From Burkholderiales bacterium (GTDB lineage Bacteria; Pseudomonadota; Gammaproteobacteria; Burkholderiales; SG8-39), in NCBI GenBank assembly GCA_016649475.1, contig JAENXP010000226.1, positions 1 to 5,279 on the forward strand: DNA of 5,279 nt, in the 5' to 3' direction. Below, in pieces: positions 1 through 5,279 of the stretch (its first letter is position 1; every line of letters starts with the position of its first letter). The notes under the pieces were generated by a model. That model did not search any database, had not been told where the DNA came from, and worked only from the letters and a program-made list of their open reading frames with translations. Both the position numbers and the translations under genes were made by a program.

Positions 1-1
1 G

Positions 2-115
2 ATTCGCGAAACCCCCGAAGCCCGGCCTGAATCCTTTCAGGAGGTGTGGAACCTGGCAAAACCGGCCTCGGGCGCAACCGGATGGGTGCTCGCGGGCATT
101 CAGCAAATACAATAG
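2..115 (+). CDS. C-terminal end of a Tim44-like domain protein (partial, 5' end outside window)
   Basis: The reading frame is open from the left edge and ends at a TAG at 113-115, leaving 37 residues. The tail contains EVWNLAKP (residues 14-21 of the fragment) and ends in GWVLAGIQQIQ. This matches my recollection of the C-terminus of Tim44-like domain proteins in Betaproteobacteria, which have a tryptophan-containing 'W-L-KP' segment, a short glycine loop, then 'GW-LAGIQQ'. These proteins are usually membrane-anchored with a periplasmic or cytoplasmic Tim44 fold, and their role in bacteria is poorly defined. They often lie between ubiE and ubiJ, and here ubiJ starts 33 bases downstream, which supports the call. 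It is probably co-transcribed with ubiJ. Only the tail is visible, so the identification rests on a short stretch plus synteny. The alternative is an unrelated protein ending by chance in a similar motif. Confidence 0.68.
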   Translation: MRETPEARPESFQEVWNLAKPASGATGWVLAGIQQIQ

Positions 116-138
116 CCTGGCCGCGCGTCGCGCGCATC

Positions 139-142
139 GGAG
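139..142 (+). promoter_or_regulatory. Ribosome binding site deciding the ubiJ start
   Basis: GGAG lies 6 bases before GTG 149 and 9 bases before the adjacent TTG 152. Both spacings are workable, but GTG is the stronger start codon, so 149 is preferred. No ATG is available nearby in this frame. Confidence 0.55.
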
Positions 143-148
143 AAAGCC

Positions 149-727
149 GTGTTGCCACACCCCGGAATATACGCCCTCAACCACCTGCTCGGCGCCGAAG
201 CGTGGGCGCGCGACAAGCTCAAACCCTACGCCGGGCAGTGTGTGGAGTTCCGCTCCCCGCCGCTGCCGGCGCTGCGCCTGGACATCCTCGATTCCGGACT
301 GCTGCGCGCCGCGGTCGAGGACGCCGCGCCGACCCTGGTCGTAAGCATCGGCCCTGCCGCGCTGCCGGCATCACTGCGCGGCGAAGACGCGTTGATGCGC
401 GAAATCGGCATAGAAGGCAACGCCGACCTGGCCGGCACGGTACAGTACCTGTTCCGCCATCTGCGCTGGGATATCGCGGAGGATCTGTCCAGGGTATTCG
501 GCGACGTGCTCGCCCAGCGCATGGTGACCGAAGGCAGGCGCTTTGCCGCGTGGAACCGCGAAACCGCGGAGAAGCTGGCGCAGAACTTTGCCGAATACTG
601 GATCGAGGAGCAGCCGCTATTGGCCCGGCCGGGCGAAGTGCGTCAATTTCTCGCCGACGCGGACCAACTGCGCGATGACCTGGCGCGGCTGGAAAAGCGC
701 ATCGAAACCTTGACCAGGAAAGCCTGA
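149..727 (+). CDS. ubiJ: Ubiquinone biosynthesis accessory factor UbiJ (SCP2 domain)
   Basis: The 192-residue protein is close to E. coli UbiJ (about 200). UbiJ is a soluble accessory factor of aerobic ubiquinone synthesis. With UbiK it is thought to bind hydrophobic intermediates and help the multi-enzyme Ubi complex. Residues about 8-105 form an SCP2-like lipid-binding domain. The segment after it (about 90-125), with GNADLAG followed by a Trp-Asp helix and a FGDVLAQRM helix, is typical of UbiJ. Residues about 162-190 are charged and heptad-like and probably form the C-terminal coiled coil used to pair with UbiK. No signal peptide or membrane segment is visible. I chose the GTG at 149 because GGAG at 139-142 sits 6 bases upstream. 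The TTG at 152 is an alternative one codon later. The position between a Tim44-like gene and ubiB strongly supports the name. Confidence 0.9.
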   Translation: MLPHPGIYALNHLLGAEAWARDKLKPYAGQCVEFRSPPLPALRLDILDSGLLRAAVEDAAPTLVVSIGPAALPASLRGEDALMREIGIEGNADLAGTVQYLFRHLRWDIAEDLSRVFGDVLAQRMVTEGRRFAAWNRETAEKLAQNFAEYWIEEQPLLARPGEVRQFLADADQLRDDLARLEKRIETLTRKA

Positions 728-754
728 ATAGCCGGGGACGCCGCACGGGATTAC

Positions 755-794
755 CGCTTTTCCCCGGTATCCTTGGTGTCCTTAGCGGTTAAAA
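755..794. repeat. Short dispersed-type repeat with 9-bp period between ubiJ and ubiB
   Basis: On the + strand the units GGTATCCTT (766-774) and GGTGTCCTT (775-783) are tandem copies differing at one base. They are followed by AGCGGTTAA (784-792), the usual end of this kind of element. Read on the minus strand, the run gives the peptide pattern AKDTKDTGEK. This resembles the low-complexity 'KDTKDTK' or 'HEGHEG' tails I recall from spurious protein annotations in many bacterial genomes. They come from a widespread intergenic repeat of the form TTAACC-(AAGGACACN)n. Here it is short and partly degenerate. Part of it (762-767) can also pair with CCGGGG at 732-737. The TAA at 790-792 closes the ubiB frame upstream, so the repeat sets the limit of any N-terminal extension. 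Copy number elsewhere in the genome cannot be seen. Confidence 0.5.
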
Positions 795-828
795 TCCATC
801 CGAACTCCGACTTTCGCAGGCTAATCAA

Positions 829-2364
829 TTGCAGCGCCTTCTGCGTCTCGCCCGTATCATCTATGTCGGCCTTCGTTTCGGCCTGGACGAGTTCGTCCTT
901 GCCCACGCGCGCACGCGCTTGCTGCTGGTGGTGGTGCAGCGGGTGCTGTTCTGGCGCGACCTCTCCGAGCCGCGCGCGGTGCGCCTGCGCCTCGCGTTGG
1001 AGGCGCTGGGGCCGCTGTTCGTCAAGTTCGGCCAGGTACTCTCCACCCGGCGCGACCTGCTGCCCACCGATATCGCGGACGAGCTGGCGCGGCTGCAAGA
1101 CCAGGTGCCGCCGTTTTCGACCGAACTCGCCCACGCCCAACTTGAACGCTCCTTCGGCCGGCCGGTGAGCGAGGTGTTCGAGCAGTTCGAGCCCCTGCCG
1201 GTGGCCAGCGCCTCCATCGCGCAAGTACATTTCGCGGTACTGCCCGGCGGGCGCGAATGCGCGGTCAAAATCTTGCGTCCCAACATGCAGGAAGCGATCG
1301 AGAAAGACGTGGCCCTGCTCGATAGCGCAGCCGGCTTGATCGAGATGTTGTGGGTCGACGGCCGACGCCTGAAACCGCGCCAGGTGGTGGCCGAGTTCGC
1401 CATGCACCTCAACGACGAACTGGACCTGATGCGCGAAGCGTCGAACGCGAGCCAGCTGCGGCGCAACTTCGCCGGTTCGCAGCTGCTGGTGATTCCGGAG
1501 ATCTATTGGGACTACTGCTCGGCCTCGGTGATGGTGATGCAGCGCATCAGCGGCACACCGATCAGCCATGTGGCGCAGCTGCGCGCCGCCGGGGTGGACG
1601 TCCCGCGGCTCGCCCGCGCCGGGGTGGAGATTTTTTTCACCCAGGTGTTCCGCGACGGTTTTTTCCACGCCGACATGCACCCGGGAAATATTTTCGTCTC
1701 CACCGATACCGACCCGCGCGGCCAGTACGTCGCCGTCGATTTCGGCATCATGGGCACACTCACCGACGTCGACAAGAACTACCTGGCGCAGAATTTCCTC
1801 GCGTTCTTCCAGCGCGATTACAAGCGCGTCGCGCAAGCGCACCTGGAAGCGGGTTGGGTGCCGGCGGACACCCGCGTGGACGAATTTGAGAACGCCATCC
1901 GCGCCGTGTGCGAACCGGTTTTCGACCGGCCGCTGAAAGACATTTCCTTCGGCCGGGTGCTGCTGCGCCTGTTCCAGACCTCGCGCCGCTTTCACGTCGA
2001 GATCCAGCCGCAGCTGGTGATGCTGCAAAAGACGCTGCTCAACATCGAAGGCCTGGGACGGCAGCTCGACCCGGACCTGGACCTGTGGAAGACGGCCAAG
2101 CCCTACCTCGAGCGCTGGATGAGCGAGCAGCTGGGCTGGCGCGGCCTGCTGCGCAATCTGCAAAACGAAGCGCCGCGCTGGGCCAACATGCTGCCGCAGA
2201 TGCCGCGACTCCTGCACCGTGCCCTCGACGCGGACCACGCGGCCGGGATCGAGCGGGTTCTGGAGCAACTCGCCGCGGACCAGAAGCAGCGCCACCGCAG
2301 TACGCTCATGCTCGGCCTGCTGCTCGCGGCCCTGCTCGCCTGGCACGTTTACCTGGTGCTGTAA
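829..2364 (+). CDS. ubiB: Ubiquinone biosynthesis regulatory protein kinase UbiB (ABC1/ADCK family)
   Basis: The 511-residue protein is slightly shorter than E. coli UbiB (546). UbiB is an atypical kinase-like ATPase at the inner membrane needed for ubiquinone synthesis, probably by helping to extract or present lipid intermediates rather than by phosphorylating proteins. The family motifs are intact and in order: KFGQ (residues 66-69); the alanine-rich nucleotide loop [10 protein letters not shown] (125-134); the AVK lysine (K147); ELD (197-199); the catalytic-loop segment HADMHPGN (280-287, with D282 and N287); and the metal-binding DFG (304-306). Residues about 492-511 are a hydrophobic C-terminal anchor of about 20 residues ending at the last residue, so one membrane segment is clear. 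The TTG start at 829 is the only plausible one. The in-frame stop at 790-792 leaves no ATG or GTG between, and AGG (818-820) lies 8 bases upstream. The gene follows ubiJ by 101 bases in the same direction. Confidence 0.95.
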   Translation: MQRLLRLARIIYVGLRFGLDEFVLAHARTRLLLVVVQRVLFWRDLSEPRAVRLRLALEALGPLFVKFGQVLSTRRDLLPTDIADELARLQDQVPPFSTELAHAQLERSFGRPVSEVFEQFEPLPVASASIAQVHFAVLPGGRECAVKILRPNMQEAIEKDVALLDSAAGLIEMLWVDGRRLKPRQVVAEFAMHLNDELDLMREASNASQLRRNFAGSQLLVIPEIYWDYCSASVMVMQRISGTPISHVAQLRAAGVDVPRLARAGVEIFFTQVFRDGFFHADMHPGNIFVSTDTDPRGQYVAVDFGIMGTLTDVDKNYLAQNFLAFFQRDYKRVAQAHLEAGWVPADTRVDEFENAIRAVCEPVFDRPLKDISFGRVLLRLFQTSRRFHVEIQPQLVMLQKTLLNIEGLGRQLDPDLDLWKTAKPYLERWMSEQLGWRGLLRNLQNEAPRWANMLPQMPRLLHRALDADHAAGIERVLEQLAADQKQRHRSTLMLGLLLAALLAWHVYLVL

Positions 2365-2386
2365 TTCGGGCCAGTCGACGGAATTG

Positions 2387-2465
2387 CCCTCAGGCGGCTG
2401 ACTCAGGGAAATACGGGAAAGCCAAGGATGAGGAAGGAGTTCCCCTCTCCCGGTCCGCCCGTATT
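2387..2465. terminator. Two inverted repeats between convergent ubiB and symporter genes, possible terminator region
   Basis: The gap between the stops of ubiB and the convergent symporter (2365-2528) contains two dyads. The first has arms CCCTCAG (2387-2393) and CTCAGGG (2402-2408), with one central C-C mismatch and an 8-base loop, starting 22 bases after the ubiB stop. The second has perfect 8-base arms AATACGGG (2410-2417) and CCCGTATT (2458-2465) around 40 bases, which include a small GGAA/TTCC hairpin. Neither is followed by a good T-run on either strand, so classical intrinsic termination is not proven. Their position between convergent genes is what suggests a two-way transcription end. 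A GC-only dyad (GCGCGCG 2474-2480 with CGCGCGC 2496-2502) also occurs, but such pairs are expected in this base composition. I see no gene in the gap. Confidence 0.3.
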
Positions 2466-2528
2466 GTCAGACAGCGCGCGGCGCGCATTTCACCTCGCGC
2501 GCAACCGCAGGATATAGCCGGCGCAGGC

Positions 2529-4013
2529 TCAGCGGTAACCGGGCTGCCCCGGCAGGGGCTTGCGGTGCGCAAGTGCCGCGTCGATCGACTCGCCATGGTT
2601 GCGGATGATGGTCGGCGCCAGCGTACCCAGCACCATGCCGATGATAGACGCGAAGAAACCCACCAGGTTTGGCGGAACCATGGCCGCGGCGGCCGCGTTG
2701 TCCGCCACCAGCCAGGTGCCTATGCCGAGCACGATGGAAAGCAAGGCGCCTTGCGTATTGGCACGCTTCCAGAAGGCCCCTGCAAACAGCGGCACGAAGG
2801 CGCCGGTCAGCGTCACGTTGTAGGCGTTTTGCACCATTTCATACATCGTGCTAGTGCTGTTGACGGCGAACACCAATGCAGCGGCGGCGAAGGTCACCAG
2901 GATGATGCGCAGGGTCAGCAGCATCTGGCGGTCTCCCATATGGCGCACGAACGGGCGCAGCACGTTTTCGGTGAACAGTGCGGTCGGTGCGAGCAGGGCG
3001 CCGCTGGCGGTGGACAGGATGGCCGACAGCAGCGCGCCGAAGAACATCACCTGCGCCCACAGCGGCATTTTGCCCAGTACCAGGTCCGGCAGAATTTTCT
3101 GGATAACGCGGGCATCCTCGTTGGCGAACAGTTCTCCCAGCGACGGATCGGCCACCAGCGCCGCGTAGGCAATATAGATCGGCACGAAGGCGAAGCAAAA
3201 GTAGACCAGCCCGCCGATGATGGTGCCCCGCACCGCCGTCTTCTCGTTCTTGGCGCTGGTCATGCGTTGGAACACATCCTGCTGCGGAATCGAACCGAAG
3301 GCGAAGGCAAAAAAGGCGCCGGCCATCGCCCACCAAGCGGCGGCGTCCATGTCGGCCGGGAACATCGCCAGTTTGCCGTCGGCCGCGGCCTGGCGCACGA
3401 CCTTCTCGACGCCCCCGGCCAGGTCGCCGACGAGCAGAGCGACCAGGGTCAATCCGATAACGATGACCACCGTCTGGAACAGGTCGGTGAAGGCCACCGA
3501 CCACATGCCGCCGAAGATCGTGTAAATGACGACTATACCCGCGCCGAGGACGATGGCCTGGTTGAGCTCCAGCGCGCCGCCAGACAGCGAGAAAATCACC
3601 AGACCCAACGCGGTCATCTGCGCCGAGGTCCAGCCCAGGTAGCTCAGCGTAATCGACAGACTGGTCAACACTTCCACCGGTTTGCCATAGCGCCGCTTGT
3701 AGAAATCGCCGATGGTCAGCAGATTCATCCGGTAGAACAGCCTGGCGAACAGCAGCGCGGCCAGCACCAGGCACACCGAAGCGCCGAAGGGATCGCCAGG
3801 GATGCCGTGCAGGCCGTCCTTGGCAAAAGTTGCGGATACCGACAGCACCGTCTCGGCGCCGAACCAGGTCGCGAAGACGGTGGCGACGTTCATGTACAGC
3901 GGCAAGCGGCGGCCGGCGACCAGATAGTCGGTCGAATTCTTGACCAGACGCGCGGCGACAAGACCGATGGTGATAGTCAGCGCGAGGTACAGGGAGACGA
4001 AGGCGATCAGCAT
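2529..4013 (-). CDS. Sodium:solute symporter family (SSS/SSF) transporter, substrate unknown
   Basis: The 494-residue integral membrane protein is near the length of the proline carrier PutP (502). About 13 hydrophobic segments can be placed: 2-22, 40-60, 76-93, 115-140, 152-168, 173-198, 227-245, 263-286, 318-347, 367-385, 396-415, 422-438 and 449-470. This is the usual SSS count. Family marks include YLVAGRRLP (30-38), TWFGAETV (49-56), LLTIGDFYKRRYG (98-110) and AILSTASG (331-338). S334 and T335 fall where PutP has the sodium-binding Ser/Thr pair. It is therefore a Na+-coupled inner-membrane importer. The pattern looks nearer to the mixed 'sodium:solute symporter' branch than to PutP itself, so I give no symbol and no substrate. 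The ATG at 4011-4013 is preceded by AGGGA at a 7-base spacing. It stands alone, convergent to ubiB and divergent from the macrodomain gene, with no enzyme partner to hint at the substrate. Confidence 0.9.
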   Translation of the reverse strand: MLIAFVSLYLALTITIGLVAARLVKNSTDYLVAGRRLPLYMNVATVFATWFGAETVLSVSATFAKDGLHGIPGDPFGASVCLVLAALLFARLFYRMNLLTIGDFYKRRYGKPVEVLTSLSITLSYLGWTSAQMTALGLVIFSLSGGALELNQAIVLGAGIVVIYTIFGGMWSVAFTDLFQTVVIVIGLTLVALLVGDLAGGVEKVVRQAAADGKLAMFPADMDAAAWWAMAGAFFAFAFGSIPQQDVFQRMTSAKNEKTAVRGTIIGGLVYFCFAFVPIYIAYAALVADPSLGELFANEDARVIQKILPDLVLGKMPLWAQVMFFGALLSAILSTASGALLAPTALFTENVLRPFVRHMGDRQMLLTLRIILVTFAAAALVFAVNSTSTMYEMVQNAYNVTLTGAFVPLFAGAFWKRANTQGALLSIVLGIGTWLVADNAAAAAMVPPNLVGFFASIIGMVLGTLAPTIIRNHGESIDAALAHRKPLPGQPGYR

Positions 4014-4078
4014 GCGCCGGTCCCTGCGCGCGGAGTTTTGGCACGATGTGGCGACGGCTTATTCTTCATTTAGGGCGC

Positions 4079-4107
4079 AATCTACGCCTGCGGCGCAAAG
4101 TTGGCAA
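4079..4107 (-). promoter_or_regulatory. Predicted sigma70-type promoter of the symporter gene
   Basis: On the minus strand TTGCCA (+ positions 4102-4107, five of six matches to TTGACA) is followed after exactly 17 bases by TAGATT (4079-4084, four of six to TATAAT). This predicts a transcription start near 4072 and a leader of about 58 bases before the ATG at 4013. An imperfect dyad, TTGGC...GCCCAA on the + strand (4101-4114), overlaps the -35 box and could be an operator, but it is short. The region is less GC-rich than its surroundings, which fits a promoter. Confidence 0.45.
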
Positions 4108-4190
4108 CGCCCAAACTGATGCCGACCGGGAAAGGAGCACGCCAGCCGCCCCTGTTCACGCAGTCCGCCTAATATCGATTCCGGGCAAGG

Positions 4191-4196
4191 TAGAAT
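4191..4196 (+). promoter_or_regulatory. Possible -10 element immediately upstream of the macrodomain gene
   Basis: TAGAAT matches TATAAT at five of six positions and ends 6 bases before the ATG at 4203, so a transcript made from it would start at or next to the initiation codon. No convincing -35 box stands at the expected distance. A second candidate, TAATAT at 4170-4175, also lacks a -35. The choice between them cannot be made from sequence alone. Confidence 0.22.
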
Positions 4197-4202
4197 TCAG
4201 CC

Positions 4203-4715
4203 ATGCCTGAAAAGCTGATCGCGGTTGAAGCGGATATCACCACCTTGCCGGTGGATGCCATCGTCAACGCCGCCAACAACCCGCTGCTGGGCGGTGGCGG
4301 CGTGGACGGCGCGATCCACCGCGCTGCCGGACCCGAGCTGCTCGCCGAGTGCCGCGGGCTGCGCGGCTGCGCCACCGGACATGCCAAGCTCACTCGCGGC
4401 TACCGCCTGCCGGCGAAATACGTGATCCACACCGTGGGGCCGGTATGGCAGGGCGGCGCACAGGGCGAGGCCGCATTGCTCGCCGCCTGCTACCGCGAAA
4501 GCCTGACGCTGGCGCTCGCGCACGGCGCGGCGAGCATTGCCTTCCCCGCGATCAGCTGCGGCGTCTATGGCTATCCGCCGCAGCAGGCGGTGCGCATTGC
4601 GTTGGCCGAGTGCGCGCAGTTCGCCGCGGCCGGGCCGAATGTCACGCAAATCGTGTTCGCCTGCTTCGGCCCCGAGATGCTGGCGCTGTACCGCTCGGAG
4701 CTCGTCCGGCTTTAA
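4203..4715 (+). CDS. Macrodomain protein, O-acetyl-ADP-ribose deacetylase type (YmdB/MacroD-like)
   Basis: The 170-residue single-domain protein matches the size of E. coli YmdB (about 177). Macrodomains of this class bind ADP-ribose. They hydrolyse O-acetyl-ADP-ribose and can remove mono-ADP-ribose from acidic residues in the cytoplasm. The whole binding site is visible: D11-I12 (adenine contact), VNAANN (21-26), the glycine-rich loop with aspartate [10 protein letters not shown] (30-39), [20 protein letters not shown] (56-75), then HTVGPVW (76-82), and the phosphate loop ISCGVYGYP (117-125). N25 and D35 correspond to the residues reported as important for catalysis in YmdB, so the enzyme looks active. 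No signal peptide is present. The ATG at 4203 begins just before the conserved first strand. Its Shine-Dalgarno is poor (AAGG at 4187-4190, 12 bases away). The gene is followed one base later by a VanZ-family gene, so the two probably share a transcript. Confidence 0.92.
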   Translation: MPEKLIAVEADITTLPVDAIVNAANNPLLGGGGVDGAIHRAAGPELLAECRGLRGCATGHAKLTRGYRLPAKYVIHTVGPVWQGGAQGEAALLAACYRESLTLALAHGAASIAFPAISCGVYGYPPQQAVRIALAECAQFAAAGPNVTQIVFACFGPEMLALYRSELVRL

Positions 4716-4716
4716 C

Positions 4717-5279
4717 ATGGCGGCCACCATACCCGTCAACGAATACCGACCCTCGCCGCTGGCGCGCTATCTGTTGCTGGTCTATGTACTGCTGATAATT
4801 TACGCCAGCCTGCATCCCTTCTCCGGCTGGCGCGATCGGGGCGTAAGTGCATTCGCATATCTCGGCGGCGGCTTGCCGCGCTATTTCACCGCCTTCGATC
4901 TGCTGACCAATTTCGCCGCCTATCTGCCTCTGGGTTTTTTCGCGCTGCTGGCGCTGCACCCGCACCTGCGCGGCACGCCCGCGGCCACCGCGGCCGGTAT
5001 CGCCGGCTGCTGTTTAAGCCTCGCGCTGGAAGCGCTGCAGACCTATCTCCCCAGCCGCATACCGTCAAACCTGGATCTCGCCACAAACGGCCTGGGCGCC
5101 TTTGCCGGAGCCGGCCTGGCGCTTGGCTTCGGCGTGGACCTGCTCGGCCGCGGCAGGCTGCACGAGCTGCGCCACCGCTGGTTTCTCGCCGGCCACCAGT
5201 ACGACCTCGGCCTGGTGTTGCTCGGACTGTGGCTGTTCACCCAACTCACGCCGGAAACGCTGCTGTTCGGCAACGGGGA
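4717..5279 (+). CDS. VanZ-family membrane protein (partial, 3' end outside window)
   Basis: The frame is open from ATG 4717 to the right edge, giving 187 complete codons plus two bases. Hydrophobic stretches lie at about 16-32, 61-80, 88-106, 122-142 and 163-178, so this is an integral membrane protein. VanZ-family marks are FDLLTNFAAYLPLGF (60-74) and the E-x-x-Q...P-S-R...D-x-x-x-N-x-x-G pattern running from E105 through Q108, R114, D120 and N124. VanZ gives low-level teicoplanin resistance in enterococci. Most relatives in Gram-negative bacteria have no known function, so resistance should not be assumed. Betaproteobacterial members that I recall are longer, with further membrane segments, so much of the C-terminus is probably missing here. 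The start follows the macrodomain TAA by one base and has no good Shine-Dalgarno of its own (GGAG at 4697-4700 is 16 bases away). This suggests re-initiation after the upstream stop. Confidence 0.82.
   Translation, partial: MAATIPVNEYRPSPLARYLLLVYVLLIIYASLHPFSGWRDRGVSAFAYLGGGLPRYFTAFDLLTNFAAYLPLGFFALLALHPHLRGTPAATAAGIAGCCLSLALEALQTYLPSRIPSNLDLATNGLGAFAGAGLALGFGVDLLGRGRLHELRHRWFLAGHQYDLGLVLLGLWLFTQLTPETLLFGNG

Noticed and set aside
26..41. Perfect hairpin CCTGAA-TCCT-TTCAGG that could be a terminator
   Set aside because: It lies inside the coding tail of the upstream gene and has no T-run after it, so a chance dyad is more likely.
46..678. A 210-codon + strand frame overlapping ubiJ
   Set aside because: It is an arginine-rich shadow in another frame of ubiJ. 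The ubiJ frame has a good ribosome site and family motifs.
751..2346. A 531-codon open frame on the - strand opposite ubiB
   Set aside because: It mirrors ubiB, lacks domains, and begins inside the low-complexity repeat near its shared boundary with ubiJ. All UbiB motifs are intact on the + strand.
2474..2502. GCGCGCG...CGCGCGC dyad
   Set aside because: Simple alternating GC sequence in a GC-rich genome pairs with itself in many registers, so it is not evidence for a specific structure.
1908..4073. A 721-codon open frame on the + strand covering the end of ubiB and the whole symporter in antisense
   Set aside because: Its product is rich in His, Arg, Gln and Gly, with no recognisable domain, and lies opposite a clear 13-segment transporter. 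Long antisense frames are expected in GC-rich genes because the codons TTA, CTA and TCA are rare.
4197..4739. A 180-codon - strand frame opposite the macrodomain gene
   Set aside because: It is the complement of a gene whose active-site motifs are all present on the + strand.
4349..4795. A 148-codon + strand frame spanning the macrodomain end and the VanZ start
   Set aside because: It is an arginine-rich out-of-frame shadow. The macrodomain and VanZ frames explain the region.

Overview
The window is GC-rich chromosomal DNA of betaproteobacterial type. The main reason is the order Tim44-like protein C-terminus, ubiJ, ubiB, which I know as a common betaproteobacterial arrangement. The codon-level GC bias, and the long open frames it creates opposite real genes, agree. 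The species cannot be named from the sequence.

Layout. Positions 2-115 (+) hold the last 37 codons of a gene that I read as a Tim44-like domain protein. Positions 149-727 (+) hold ubiJ, an SCP2-type lipid-binding accessory factor of ubiquinone synthesis. A 101-bp spacer follows and carries a short 9-bp-period repeat. Positions 829-2364 (+) hold ubiB, the atypical kinase/ATPase of ubiquinone synthesis with a C-terminal membrane anchor. A 164-bp convergent gap (2365-2528) contains two inverted repeats but no gene that I can see. Positions 2529-4013 (-) hold a complete 13-segment sodium:solute symporter (SSS family). A 189-bp divergent gap (4014-4202) contains a good sigma70-like promoter for the symporter. 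Positions 4203-4715 (+) hold a macrodomain protein of the O-acetyl-ADP-ribose deacetylase type. One base later, at 4717, a VanZ-family membrane protein starts and runs off the right edge.

How the genes work together. UbiJ and UbiB belong to the same process: UbiJ helps hold the lipid intermediates for the soluble Ubi complex, and UbiB acts at the membrane in ubiquinone production. The symporter is a separate, convergent unit with an unknown substrate. The macrodomain and VanZ genes are almost certainly co-transcribed, but no shared function is evident.

I found no clear new system. This is mostly ordinary core-genome DNA. The points most worth a second look are the repeat between ubiJ and ubiB, the tight macrodomain-VanZ pair, the non-ATG starts of both ubi genes, and the orphan symporter.
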